Positions 1-8,851 of a stretch of DNA of 64,000 bases are shown here, in pieces. Origin of the DNA: CALNBC01 sp040768925 (lineage in GTDB: Bacteria; Bacillota; Clostridia; Christensenellales; CALWSW01). The notes under the pieces were generated by a model that saw only the letters and a list, made by a program, of their open reading frames with translations, had not been told where the DNA came from and did not search any database. The number at the start of each line of letters is the position of its first letter. The stretch's first letter is position 1. The stretch lies in assembly GCA_040768925.1 (NCBI GenBank), contig JAXGLZ010000001.1, positions 868,001 to 932,000 on the forward strand, read 5' to 3'. Position numbers and translations under genes: made by a program.

Positions 1-1
1 G

Positions 2-718
2 TTTAGAATCGACAAGTCCTTCGTGGAGAGCATGAATCTCAACAAGGAAGTTGTGGTCATCACCAATAAAGAGATTCTGGAGGACAAGCCCAAGCCCAAG
101 GCCCCGCCCCAAAGCCCCCCGGCCCCGGATACCGGGCAGGAGCAGTCGGAAAAGGCCAGAGAACAGGCGCAAAAGCTGATTGCCGAGGCCGCGGAGCGCG
201 CAAAGGAGATCGAGGAGACGGCCAAAAAGGACGGCTACCGCGACGGGTACAGGGACGGATACAAAGAGGGAAAAACAGAGGCGGACCGCGAACTGGAGGC
301 ATTGATCCGCGCCCAGACCGAAGATGCAGAACACGTTTTTAAGAAGCTCGAAGCATATAAGCAGGATCTTTATCAGGATCTTTTGGAAAGTGTGCTCGGG
401 CTTTCTTTCGATATAGCGGAGAAAATCATTAATATTAACCTGGAAAGAGACGATTTAATATATAAGGAGATCGCAAAAAAAGCGATTCTCGCCCTGGAAT
501 CCCCGTCAAAGTGCATATTGCGCGTGAGTCCCTCGGAATACGAGCGCTTTTTCGGCAAAGGCGGCCAGTGGCTCAGCGACGAGATCGGATGCCCGCCTTT
601 CGAGGTGGTGTGCGATCCTTTGATGGAAGCGGGCGGCTGCATCGCCGAATCGGACGACGGGGTCGTCAACTCGGGTGTGCGCGAGCAGCTTGAGAAGCTC
701 GGCCGCGAGCTGTTTTAA
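2..718 (+). CDS. fliH: Flagellar assembly protein FliH (5' partial)
   Basis: FliH is the cytosolic regulator and stator of the flagellar export ATPase FliI. The visible part has a proline-rich N-terminal stretch, a long charged helix with GY-DGY-DGYKEG repeats typical of FliH/YscL (about residues 70-100 counted from position 2), and a C-terminal globular domain with the hydrophobic pattern of the FliI-binding region. The frame stays open to base 2, so the true start probably lies before the window; internal GTG (23) and ATG (32) codons lack a good ribosome site. It is followed 12 bases later by fliI, the usual order. The family is recognised by context and composition more than by single residues. 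Confidence 0.85.
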   Translation, partial: FRIDKSFVESMNLNKEVVVITNKEILEDKPKPKAPPQSPPAPDTGQEQSEKAREQAQKLIAEAAERAKEIEETAKKDGYRDGYRDGYKEGKTEADRELEALIRAQTEDAEHVFKKLEAYKQDLYQDLLESVLGLSFDIAEKIININLERDDLIYKEIAKKAILALESPSKCILRVSPSEYERFFGKGGQWLSDEIGCPPFEVVCDPLMEAGGCIAESDDGVVNSGVREQLEKLGRELF

Positions 719-730
719 GGGGCGGGCGCC

Positions 731-2059
731 ATGAAGTTTTTTGACACGAGCAAATTCTCCAACGCCGTAAAAAATGCCGAAACCCTGGAATACGGCGGCC
801 GCATCAGCCAGATCCTCGGGCTGACGGTGGAAGCGGCCGGCGTCACCGCCAACGTGGGGGACATCTGCCGGATCTACACCGAAAAGCGGGATCAATACAT
901 CCTTTCCGAAGTGGTGGGATTCAAGGACAAAAAGGCGATGCTGATGCCTTTTGGCGAGCTTTCCGGCGTCGGGCCGAACAGCTACGTGGTTTCCGAAGGG
1001 CAGTCGCTGCGGGTGCCGGTGGGAAGGGCCTTCTGCGGAAGGGTGCTGGACGGCCTGGGCAACCCGATGGACGGCGGCGAACCCATCCACCCCGAAAGCT
1101 ATTACCCGATCAACAACAACCCCCCGAACCCCATGGACCGCAACCGGATCACCGAACGGATCTCTTTGGGGGTCAAGGCGATCGACTCCATGCTCACCCT
1201 GGGCAAGGGCCAGCGCGTCGGCATATTCGCCGGCAGCGGCGTGGGCAAAAGCACTCTGCTCGGCATGATCGCGCGAAACACCACGGTGGACATCAACGTG
1301 ATCGTGCTGATCGGCGAGCGGGGGCGGGAGGTCCGGGATTTCCTTGAAAAGGACCTGAAGGAAGAAGGCCTCAGGCGCTCCGTGCTGGTGGTGGCCACTT
1401 CCGACCAGCCCGCGCTGGTCCGCCTCAAATCGGCCATGGTGGGCACCGCGATCGCGGAGTTCTTCCGGGATCAGGGATACAGCGTACTGCTGATGATGGA
1501 CTCTTTGACCCGGTTCGCCATGGCCCAGAGGGAAATCGGCATGGCCATCGGGGAACCCCCGGTTTCCAGGGGATTCACCCCTTCGGTCTACGCCATCATG
1601 CCAAAGCTTTTGGAGCGCGCCGGAAACGGCAGAAAAGGCTCCATCACCGGGCTTTACACGGTGCTGGTCGAGGGCGACGATATGGACGAGCCCATTTCCG
1701 ACACCGTCCGCGGCATATTGGACGGCCACATCGTGCTTTCAAGAAAGCTGGCGAATGCCGGCCATTACCCCGCGATCGACGTGCTGCAAAGCATCAGCCG
1801 CCTGATGCCGGACGTGGTGGAGGATGAAAACCTCAAAATGTCCAGGTATCTGCGCGGCGTGATGAGCACATACAAAGAAACCCAGGATCTGATCTCCATC
1901 GGGGCTTATAAAAAGGGCTCCAGCAAAAAGATCGACGAGGCCGTCGACCTGATCGACGCCATCAACGGCCTGCTGTGTCAGCAGGTTGACGTGCGGTTCA
2001 CCTATGACGATACGATGGCTCTGCTAAAAACCATTTATGACGGGCGATATATGGAATGA
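731..2059 (+). CDS. fliI: Flagellum-specific ATP synthase FliI
   Basis: This is the hexameric ATPase that energises flagellar type III export at the base of the motor. The 442-residue length is normal. Walker A reads GSGVGKST at residues 168-175, and Walker B ends at Asp257 within LLMMDSLTRFA. The family signatures GERGREVRDF and QREIGMAIGEPP are also present. The N-terminal beta-barrel part is intact. The gene follows fliH and overlaps fliJ by four bases (ATGA), which implies translational coupling. Nothing is missing or unusual. Confidence 0.97.
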   Translation: MKFFDTSKFSNAVKNAETLEYGGRISQILGLTVEAAGVTANVGDICRIYTEKRDQYILSEVVGFKDKKAMLMPFGELSGVGPNSYVVSEGQSLRVPVGRAFCGRVLDGLGNPMDGGEPIHPESYYPINNNPPNPMDRNRITERISLGVKAIDSMLTLGKGQRVGIFAGSGVGKSTLLGMIARNTTVDINVIVLIGERGREVRDFLEKDLKEEGLRRSVLVVATSDQPALVRLKSAMVGTAIAEFFRDQGYSVLLMMDSLTRFAMAQREIGMAIGEPPVSRGFTPSVYAIMPKLLERAGNGRKGSITGLYTVLVEGDDMDEPISDTVRGILDGHIVLSRKLANAGHYPAIDVLQSISRLMPDVVEDENLKMSRYLRGVMSTYKETQDLISIGAYKKGSSKKIDEAVDLIDAINGLLCQQVDVRFTYDDTMALLKTIYDGRYME

Positions 2060-2520
2060 AACAGTTTGTTTTTACCCTGCAGGCGCTTTACGACATGCAG
2101 GAAGGCATCGAAAAGCAGGTCAAGCTTCAGCTCAGCGCCATCGAAGCCGAGCTTGCGGTCCACATCAAAGAGCTGGAAGCTCTTAATTTGAGTTTTGAAA
2201 AAACAAAGGGCGAATACGCAAACGCCGTTTCCCGGGGAGTTCAGGCGACGAAGATCAGGAATTACGGTATTTTTTTCGAAAGGCTCAGGGCCGTGATCCT
2301 GATCCAGCAGACCAAGATCAGCCAGCTGGAAAACGAAAAGGCCAAATGCCTGCAGCAGCTGATCAGCGTCCGGAAGGAAAAGATGCTTTTGGACAAGCTC
2401 CGGGAAGAGCAGTACGAGCAGTATATGGAGGGCGTCAAAAAGCATCAGGCCAAGCTGATGGACGATTTTGTGTCCTACAAGACCAAGGGAAATTCCGCCC
2501 AGGAAGGCGGCGACGGTTAG
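2056..2520 (+). CDS. fliJ: Flagellar export protein FliJ
   Basis: FliJ is the coiled-coil stalk that inserts into the FliI ring and links it to FlhA; it also acts as an export chaperone escort. This 154-residue protein begins MKQFVFTLQALYDMQEGIEKQ, the usual FliJ opening, and is almost wholly alpha-helical with heptad-like spacing of leucines and charged residues. Its start codon overlaps the fliI stop. The sequence is weakly conserved in the family, so the call rests on the N-terminus, length, helical pattern and position in the operon. Confidence 0.88.
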   Translation: MKQFVFTLQALYDMQEGIEKQVKLQLSAIEAELAVHIKELEALNLSFEKTKGEYANAVSRGVQATKIRNYGIFFERLRAVILIQQTKISQLENEKAKCLQQLISVRKEKMLLDKLREEQYEQYMEGVKKHQAKLMDDFVSYKTKGNSAQEGGDG

Positions 2521-2611
2521 GACCGTCAAAAGCCCGGCGCTCCGTCCGTTTTTTAGATTTTATCAGCAATGATGAAATAAATACTGATTGCGGAGGAAGG
2601 TGATAGGTATT

Positions 2612-3961
2612 GTGACAAATGCGATGACGCTTTGCGGCAATGAAACGCAAGGCATCGCTGCCGCAAAAGGCAGGGACTGCCGGCCCGGAAAAACGGCGAA
2701 CGGCCCGGACCAGGTAAACCGCAGCTTCAAAAAGAAGCTCGAGGCATACGGGGCGATGGCGGTTCCGGCGCAGCAGACCACAGTGGACGGCGGCAAGATC
2801 AGTTCGGATACCGGCATGCAGGACGCGGCGGAAACGGTTCAGGCCATTTCCGAAGCCCTCTGCACAATCGAAGGAATCGAGTTGCCGGTCGACTCCCAGG
2901 GAACCGCAGTAATACCGGCCGCAGCCGGTGATTCCACGGCCTCCGCTCCGGATGACGGCGCGGCTCAGGGCATGATCGTGGAAGACGGCGAAGGCGGCGG
3001 CGCGGTTGCCGGGCAGCATGCAGGGATGCAAACCGCTATAGCCGGGGAAACCCCGGCGATTACGCAGGATCAGATATTGAAGGCCGTCGGCGATTATTTG
3101 GACGCCGCGCCCGGCACAGAAGGCCAAAAGGCCGAAGCGCCGGGGCCGCGCGAAGAAGCGCCGACGGGGAAAACGCAGGAATCCGGCCCATCCTTTGGCC
3201 AACAGGCGGATAAAACGGCACAGGGTGCGCCCGGAATCGCCGCGAAGGACGGCTCGGAGCATGTGCGGGACGGCACCCCCCCAAAAAGGGGAGAAAACAC
3301 CGCCCCTGAAGCGCGGGGACCGGCAAAAACCGCCGAAGCCGCTGCGGAAGGAACAAAAGACGTTAAAGGAACAGACCCGGGGCGCTCCGACCTTGAAAAG
3401 ACCGGGACCGCCGGGGATGCCGCCGAACTCCAAAACGCCGGCGCGATGGCGGACGTCCGCGGCGCGGCCCCGGCGCAGGAGGAAATCGGCGCGCCCGCCG
3501 CTTTGGAGACGAACGCAGCGGAAGAACCGCAATACGCCAAAGAAAACATCCTTCGGATCGTGGACAGCGTCAGCGCCAAGTCCGCGGAGGGCAGGCACGA
3601 GTTCGAAATCGGGCTCAAGCCGGATTTCCTTGGCAAGGTCCGCATCAGGCTGACCATGGAACACGGCAGCATCCACATGCAGATCCACACGGACGATCCG
3701 GACGTCAAGCAGATGCTTTCCGACCATTCCTCCGCCCTGATGACCGAGCTGAAGGAGAAGGGCATCACCCTTTCGGGCATGGACGTCTCCTATGAAAATC
3801 CCGCGTCTTTTGACGGCAAGGAGCAGCAGTCCGGCAGGAACGGCGGGGGCAGGCAGGGCGGCGCGGTGCACTTCTTTGCCCAGGCGGAACCGCAGGCCGA
3901 ACAGGTTAGGGACGCGTTCAGCCTTTATGCCGGGAACAGCACCGTCGAGTTTTACGCATGA
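2612..3961 (+). CDS. fliK: Flagellar hook-length control protein FliK
   Basis: FliK is the exported molecular ruler that switches export specificity once the hook reaches length. A GTG start at 2612 is preferred because an AAGGTGA ribosome site ends eight bases before it; the same frame is open further upstream. The 449-residue protein has a long low-complexity middle rich in Ala, Gly, Pro and Glu (about residues 100-310). A C-terminal Flg_hook domain follows at about 320-400, with EIGLKPDFLGKVRIRL and a central helix. This is the expected FliK architecture. The neighbours fliJ and flgD agree. The compositional bias of the middle region is normal for the family. Confidence 0.9.
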   Translation: MTNAMTLCGNETQGIAAAKGRDCRPGKTANGPDQVNRSFKKKLEAYGAMAVPAQQTTVDGGKISSDTGMQDAAETVQAISEALCTIEGIELPVDSQGTAVIPAAAGDSTASAPDDGAAQGMIVEDGEGGGAVAGQHAGMQTAIAGETPAITQDQILKAVGDYLDAAPGTEGQKAEAPGPREEAPTGKTQESGPSFGQQADKTAQGAPGIAAKDGSEHVRDGTPPKRGENTAPEARGPAKTAEAAAEGTKDVKGTDPGRSDLEKTGTAGDAAELQNAGAMADVRGAAPAQEEIGAPAALETNAAEEPQYAKENILRIVDSVSAKSAEGRHEFEIGLKPDFLGKVRIRLTMEHGSIHMQIHTDDPDVKQMLSDHSSALMTELKEKGITLSGMDVSYENPASFDGKEQQSGRNGGGRQGGAVHFFAQAEPQAEQVRDAFSLYAGNSTVEFYA

Positions 3962-3977
3962 GAGGATTCAACAACCC

Positions 3978-4661
3978 ATGAGCACATATTCCGTAAATTC
4001 CCAGGTGTTGCAGGCGGTGCAGGATTCCTCCGGCACGAAAGCCCAGTCAACAAAAAAGAGCAGTCTGGATATGGACGATTTTTTAAAGCTGATCGTCACC
4101 CAGATGACCTATCAGGACCCGCTCAGCGGCTCGTCCGACAGCAGTTCGGCGGGTTTTATGACCCAGCTTGCCCAGATCACGATGCTGGAGCAGCTTTCTC
4201 AAATCGGAGCGGATCTTTCCGCAAGCCAGGCCTACAGCATGATCGGAAAATACGTTTATATCGGCTCCGGCTCAGATCTTATGCTCGGCCGGGTGGACGG
4301 CGTGATCAACCAGGGCGGCCAAAATTACCTGATGGTCGGCGGGGAAACTTACAGCATGTCGGATGTTTACGCAGCGGTGGACGGCAGCGCGAACGCCGCC
4401 GCCACGGATGACGAAGTGCTGAAAAGCGCCGACATGATCGGCAGGAACATCACCGCCACCGTGACGGACGAAGCAGGCGGCGAATCGACGGTTTCCGGCA
4501 AGGTGGAAAAGATCCTTGTTACGGACGGGGTGATCTATCTGGTGGTGGACGGCCAAAACGTGCCGCTTTGGAGCATTGTGGAAATATCCGAAGCCGCGCT
4601 TGAACCTGGCGCGCCCGGGCCGGAGATCCCCGAACCGCTGCCCGAGACCCAAACAGTTTAA
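3978..4661 (+). CDS. flgD: Flagellar hook capping protein FlgD
   Basis: FlgD is the scaffold cap needed to polymerise hook subunits. The ATG at 3978 (AGAGG upstream) gives 227 residues. The conserved N-terminal block with DMDDFLKLIVTQMTYQDPL and a following QLAQITMLEQL motif lies at about residues 30-80. A beta-rich C-terminal part follows with YVYIGSG and repeated hydrophobic strands. The reading frame is open upstream into fliK, but that part is not FlgD-like. It is followed by the hook gene, as in other Clostridia. Confidence 0.92.
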   Translation: MSTYSVNSQVLQAVQDSSGTKAQSTKKSSLDMDDFLKLIVTQMTYQDPLSGSSDSSSAGFMTQLAQITMLEQLSQIGADLSASQAYSMIGKYVYIGSGSDLMLGRVDGVINQGGQNYLMVGGETYSMSDVYAAVDGSANAAATDDEVLKSADMIGRNITATVTDEAGGESTVSGKVEKILVTDGVIYLVVDGQNVPLWSIVEISEAALEPGAPGPEIPEPLPETQTV

Positions 4662-4683
4662 TTCCGCAGGAGGATCATTCACC

Positions 4684-5514
4684 ATGATGCGTTCATTGTA
4701 TTCCGGGGTCACCGGATTGCGCTCCCATCAGACCAAGATGGACGTGATAGGCAACAACATCGCCAACGTAAATACCATCGGCTTCAAATCCAGCCGCGTT
4801 GTTTTTCAGGATATCTTCAGCCAGACGGTTTCCCCGGCCTCGGCGCCGACGGCCGGCGGCGGCGGCGGAACAAACCCCCAGCAGATCGGGCTGGGCGTGC
4901 AGCTCTCCACGATCGACCTTTCCTATGCCGCTTCCTCCACCCAGTATACGGGCAACCTCCTGGACCTCGCCATAGACGGGGAAGGCTACTTCATCATCCA
5001 GGACGGCGCGGGCTACACCTATACCCGGGCGGGCAACTTCAAAACGGACGCGGAACATTACCTGGTGGATTCCAACGGCAATTACGTCATGGGCTACACC
5101 GGCACCCCGGACGCGGACGGCAACGTGACCACCCTGGATAAGATCAAAATGGACCCGGGGTATTCCGAGATTTCCATCAACAACAACGGCGAGGTCGTGG
5201 GCATTAAAGTGGACACCAAGGAAACCACGGTGCTGGGCAAGATCGCCCTCGCAACCTTTGCAAACCCCAACGGTCTCGAAAAGACAGGCGGAAACGCCTA
5301 CCGCTCCACCGTAAACTCGGGCGCGGCCGTCAACAAGGCGCCGGGCAGCGGCGGGGCCGGCGGCATCAGCCCTTCGTCCCTCGAGATGTCCAACGTCGAC
5401 CTGACCGCCGAGTTCACGGATATGATCGTGACCCAAAGGGGCTTCCAGGCCAACTCGCGCATCATCACGACCACGGACGAGATGCTCGAAGAGCTGGTCA
5501 ACATGGTCAGGTAA
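4684..5514 (+). CDS. flgE: Flagellar hook protein FlgE (short FlgG-like form)
   Basis: This is the hook-basal body rod/hook subunit, and here probably the hook filament protein. A strong AGGAGG lies about ten bases before ATG 4684. The 276-residue protein has the N-terminal flg_bb_rod motif MRSLYSGVTGLRSHQTKMDVIGNNIANVNTIGFK and the C-terminal motif LTAEFTDMIVTQRGFQANSRIITTTDEMLEELVNM, which pack into the helical core. It is shorter than enteric FlgE (about 400) and close to FlgG in size. The fliK-flgD-flgE-flbD order identifies it as the hook gene rather than the distal rod. Confidence 0.9.
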   Translation: MMRSLYSGVTGLRSHQTKMDVIGNNIANVNTIGFKSSRVVFQDIFSQTVSPASAPTAGGGGGTNPQQIGLGVQLSTIDLSYAASSTQYTGNLLDLAIDGEGYFIIQDGAGYTYTRAGNFKTDAEHYLVDSNGNYVMGYTGTPDADGNVTTLDKIKMDPGYSEISINNNGEVVGIKVDTKETTVLGKIALATFANPNGLEKTGGNAYRSTVNSGAAVNKAPGSGGAGGISPSSLEMSNVDLTAEFTDMIVTQRGFQANSRIITTTDEMLEELVNMVR

Positions 5515-5527
5515 AAAAAATATGCCT

Positions 5528-5554
5528 GCGGGAAGAGCCGCCCGCTCTTCCCGT
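5528..5554. other. Intergenic hairpin between flgE and flbD
   Basis: The perfect arms GGGAAGAG (5530-5537) and CTCTTCCC (5545-5552) flank a seven-base loop, with one further C-G pair and a possible G-T pair outside. No T-run follows on the plus strand, so it is not an ordinary terminator. It could be an mRNA stability or processing element inside the flagellar operon. Confidence 0.45.
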
Positions 5555-5573
5555 CAGGTGATCGGAGCGCATT

Positions 5574-5780
5574 GTGATAAGAGTGCACAGGTTAAACAAC
5601 GAGGAGTTTCTGGTCAACTGCGATCTGATCGAATTCGTGGAAGCAAGGCCGGATACCGTCATTTCCATGACCTCAGGCAGGAAACTCGTCGTCGCTGAGA
5701 CATGCGAGGAAATCAAGAGGCTGATCATCGAATACAAGCGGCAGATCTTCTGCTGCGACGCTGAAGCGGCCCAAAAATAA
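5574..5780 (+). CDS. flbD: FlbD family flagellar protein
   Basis: This 68-residue protein of the Firmicutes/spirochaete FlbD (SwrD) family affects motor torque or motility. It begins MIRVHRLNNEEFLVNCDLIEFVEARPDTVISMTSGRKLVV, the typical family sequence. The GTG start at 5574 has AGGTGATC about ten bases upstream. It sits between flgE and motA, the usual position in Clostridia. No catalytic residues are expected. Confidence 0.93.
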   Translation: MIRVHRLNNEEFLVNCDLIEFVEARPDTVISMTSGRKLVVAETCEEIKRLIIEYKRQIFCCDAEAAQK

Positions 5781-5795
5781 CCGAGGTGAGAACAA

Positions 5796-6602
5796 TTGGA
5801 GTTTACGACCATTTTCGGACTGGGATTAGGCGCCATTCTGATCATTATTTCCATCATGATCGCAGGGCAGCTCAGCTATTTTTGGGATATCGCTTCCGTT
5901 ATGATCACGATAGGCGGAACGATCGCGTCCACCATTATCTCCTTTCGGGGCAAGAATTTGAAAAACCTGATGCCCGTCCTCAAGAAGGCGTTCAAAAAGT
6001 CGAACGCCGACCTGAACACGGACATCGAAATGATCATCGATCTCGCAAACGTCGCCCGCAGAGAGGGCCTGCTTGCGCTTGAGGAGCAGCTTGCGAACAT
6101 CAACGATCCGTTTTTGAAAAAGGGCATCAGCATGATCGTGGACGGCACGGACATCGAGCTGATCAAGAGCATCCTCCAGACGGAGGTGTACTTCATCCAG
6201 GCCCGGCACATGGAAGGGCAGGACCTGTTCAACACCATGGCCAACTTCGCCCCGGCATACGGCCTGATCGGAACGCTGATCGGACTGATCCTGATGCTGC
6301 AAACCCTGGACGATCTCAGTTCCCTCGGGAAGAACATGGCCGTCGCGCTGGTCACCACCTTCTACGGCTCGGTGCTGGCAAACCTGATCTTCATCCCCAT
6401 CTCAAAAAAGCTCAAAGCCCAAAGCGATGCGGAAGTGCTGCAAAAGGAACTGTATATCGAAGGGCTGCTCTCCATCCAGGAGGGCGAAAACCCCCGCATC
6501 ATCCGCGATAAGCTCAACTCGTTCATCGCCCGGAGCGAACTGAAAGCCGTTGGCGGCAAGCCGGAGGTGGCCGAGATAAAGGAGTCCAGGAATGCGAGAT
6601 AG
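5796..6602 (+). CDS. motA: Flagellar motor stator protein MotA
   Basis: MotA is an inner-membrane stator subunit that with MotB forms the proton (or sodium) channel driving rotation. The TTG start at 5796 follows GAGGTGAG by five bases. The 268 residues contain four predicted membrane segments (about 1-25, 30-50, 150-170, 180-205) and a large cytoplasmic loop. The family motif PAYGLIGTLIGLILML is present before TM3. The last 11 bases overlap motB. Confidence 0.95.
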   Translation: MEFTTIFGLGLGAILIIISIMIAGQLSYFWDIASVMITIGGTIASTIISFRGKNLKNLMPVLKKAFKKSNADLNTDIEMIIDLANVARREGLLALEEQLANINDPFLKKGISMIVDGTDIELIKSILQTEVYFIQARHMEGQDLFNTMANFAPAYGLIGTLIGLILMLQTLDDLSSLGKNMAVALVTTFYGSVLANLIFIPISKKLKAQSDAEVLQKELYIEGLLSIQEGENPRIIRDKLNSFIARSELKAVGGKPEVAEIKESRNAR

Positions 6603-7392
6603 AAAAAAGCCGGACCCGCCCGCAGAAGCGAGTTCTCCCGCCTGGATGGCGACTTTTGGCGATCTGGTGACCAATCTGCTCACGTTCTTTGTGCTGCTCT
6701 TCGCATTTTCTTCGATGGACCAGAGCAAGGCGGATGAAATCATTTCCGGCCTGAGAGGGATGAGCATTGTGCCGATCCCGGCCCTGGATCCAAACGCCCC
6801 GGAAAAGACGCCGGAGAACATGAAGGGCAGGTTTATCATCACCCCGTATGACCCGACTATGGCTGACGAACTCCCGGAAGAGGACGGCGAGGATTCTTTT
6901 AACGTCGCGGAACAGGAGGGAAGACAGTTTGACGAGCTTTATGAAAAAATCAAGGATCATATTGCCGAGCACGGACTGAGCTACATCTTGAATGTCGAAT
7001 ATGTCGACGGATTCACCATCCAGCTCAGGATGCTGGATTCCGCCTTTTTCGCTTCGGGGAGCGCGAATATCGGCAATGACGCGAAGGCCGCCCTGGACGG
7101 GGTGTGCAGCATCGTCGTCGAATACACCGACCTCATCAAGCGGATCCGGATAGAGGGCAATGCGGACAGCGTGCCCATCGGGCGGGCCGGCTACAGGGAC
7201 AACTGGGAGCTTTCCATGGACCGGGCGGACAGCGTGAGGCGATATATCCTCAGCGTTACGGATATTAACCCGTCTTTGCTGGTCGCCTGCTATTACGGAG
7301 AATACAACCCCATCGCCAGCAACGATACGGAAGAGGGCAGGGCGCAGAACAGGCGGGTCGATTTTGTGATAGAAAGTAAGCTGAAGGGATAA
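6592..7392 (+). CDS. motB: Flagellar motor stator protein MotB
   Basis: MotB is the peptidoglycan-anchored stator subunit. One N-terminal membrane helix contains the ion-binding Asp24 in ATFGDLVTNLLTFF. A C-terminal OmpA-like domain (about 120-260) has the peptidoglycan-binding pattern ending in NRRVDFVI. The 266-residue length is normal. It overlaps motA and is followed by fliL. The sequence does not allow a firm choice between proton and sodium coupling. Confidence 0.95.
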   Translation: MRDRKKPDPPAEASSPAWMATFGDLVTNLLTFFVLLFAFSSMDQSKADEIISGLRGMSIVPIPALDPNAPEKTPENMKGRFIITPYDPTMADELPEEDGEDSFNVAEQEGRQFDELYEKIKDHIAEHGLSYILNVEYVDGFTIQLRMLDSAFFASGSANIGNDAKAALDGVCSIVVEYTDLIKRIRIEGNADSVPIGRAGYRDNWELSMDRADSVRRYILSVTDINPSLLVACYYGEYNPIASNDTEEGRAQNRRVDFVIESKLKG

Positions 7393-7399
7393 CTAAAGC

Positions 7400-7816
7400 G
7401 TGACAGATATGAAAAAAAAGCTTATTATGATTATAGCGATCGTTCTTGTCGTCGGGGCCGCCGGGGCGTATTTTTTCGTGCTTGACAAACCGTCGGAAAA
7501 AACTTACAGCTTCTATGAACCGGGCGACTATTTTGTGACAAACATCAAGGACAGCAAAGCCCTGATCAAGACCACCATTGTGCTGGAACTCCACGCCGAC
7601 CCAAAAGAGATGGAAAGCATCAACGCATACCTGAAAGAAAACAACCATATCCTCAGGGATATCATCGTGTTTACCCTGCGCTCAAAAACCGAGGAAGAGC
7701 TCAGGGCGCAAAACATCGACGAGACCCTGCGCAACGAAATCGTCAAGAGCATCAGCGAAAAAATGGGGATAGACTATATTTCCGCCGTCTATTTCAACGA
7801 TTATGTGATCAATTAA
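7400..7816 (+). CDS. fliL: Flagellar basal body-associated protein FliL
   Basis: FliL is a single-pass membrane protein that supports stator function near MotAB. The 138-residue protein has a short Lys-rich cytoplasmic N-terminus, one membrane helix (about residues 8-26) and a periplasmic FliL domain with the pattern TTIVLELHADPKEMESINAYLKENNHILRD. GTG 7400 is taken as the start; ATG 7409 is an alternative. Its place between motB and fliM is standard. Confidence 0.9.
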   Translation: MTDMKKKLIMIIAIVLVVGAAGAYFFVLDKPSEKTYSFYEPGDYFVTNIKDSKALIKTTIVLELHADPKEMESINAYLKENNHILRDIIVFTLRSKTEEELRAQNIDETLRNEIVKSISEKMGIDYISAVYFNDYVIN

Positions 7817-7840
7817 TTCCGCATAACAGACAGGAACGCT

Positions 7841-8851
7841 ATGTCAAACGTTTTATCTCAAAGTGAAATCGATGAATTGTTGAGTGCGCTTGCTTCCGGT
7901 AAGGACGCTCCTTTGGATGATCTTGCGGAGGACGATCATAAGTCCGTCCGCCCTTATGATTTCCGGGCGGCGAACAAGTTCTCCAAGGATCAGATGCGCA
8001 CGCTCCATTTTATATACGACAATTTTGCCAACCGGCTTTCCACTTACCTTTCCGGGAACATGCGCACCGTATGCGAGGTCGAGGTGCTTTCCATCGAGGA
8101 GCAGACCTTTTCGGAGCTGAGCAATTCGATGCCCACGCCGGCGCTGATATCCGTCATTGGAATGGCGCCGCTGAAAGGCTCGATCCTGTTTGAGATCACG
8201 CCGGTGATCGCCTATGAGATCATATCCCGCCTGTTGGGCGGAACCGGCCAGACGGAAAATCCGGACAAGGCCTTTACCGAAATCGAGCTGTCCATTATGG
8301 AGCGGATCGTCCGAAGGATGCTCCTGCTGATGGACGAATCCTGGGGAAAGATCCTGAAGCTGAACGCGACCCTTGAAAGGATCGAGACAAGCGCCCAATA
8401 CGTTCAGATCGTCTCAGCGAACGAGCCCATCGCGATCGTCACCCTCAATGTGAAAATCGGGGAAGTCTGCGATATCATCAATCTTTGCATACCCCACGTT
8501 ACCGTTCAGCCCATCGCCAAAAAGCTGGTCATGCGCGCCTGGTATTCGGACGCGCGCGCAGAAAAATCATCGGAAGACCGCAGCAGCTTTGAGGCGCAGA
8601 TTTCCGGGGTCAAGCTGAACCTGCAGGCAGTGTTCAACACCACGACCGCCAGGATCAGGGATCTTCTCAACACCGCGGCCGGCGATGTGATACAGCTTGA
8701 TCACAGCATAAACAGGCCGGTCACCGTGCAGGTTGAGCACCTGTCGAAATTCAAGGGCGTTGTGGGCATCCAGGATTCCAACTATGCGGTGCGCATCACT
8801 GAGATACTGAAGGAGGATAACAAAGATGAATACCGGGACATCGGTGAATGA
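7841..8851 (+). CDS. fliM: Flagellar motor switch protein FliM
   Basis: FliM is a C-ring protein that receives phospho-CheY and sets the direction of rotation. The 336 residues carry the N-terminal CheY-binding motif LSQSEIDELLSAL. A CheC-like middle domain follows (about 45-225), with a C-terminal SpoA/FliN-like domain (about 240-330). The gene overlaps fliY by 26 bases. No cheY follows here, although the CheY-binding peptide is intact. Confidence 0.96.
   Translation: MSNVLSQSEIDELLSALASGKDAPLDDLAEDDHKSVRPYDFRAANKFSKDQMRTLHFIYDNFANRLSTYLSGNMRTVCEVEVLSIEEQTFSELSNSMPTPALISVIGMAPLKGSILFEITPVIAYEIISRLLGGTGQTENPDKAFTEIELSIMERIVRRMLLLMDESWGKILKLNATLERIETSAQYVQIVSANEPIAIVTLNVKIGEVCDIINLCIPHVTVQPIAKKLVMRAWYSDARAEKSSEDRSSFEAQISGVKLNLQAVFNTTTARIRDLLNTAAGDVIQLDHSINRPVTVQVEHLSKFKGVVGIQDSNYAVRITEILKEDNKDEYRDIGE

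Noticed and set aside
506..1729. Long minus-strand open frame across fliH and fliI
   Set aside because: It is antisense to well-conserved fliI, has no domain, and is His/Gly/Arg-rich as expected for shadow frames in GC-rich DNA.
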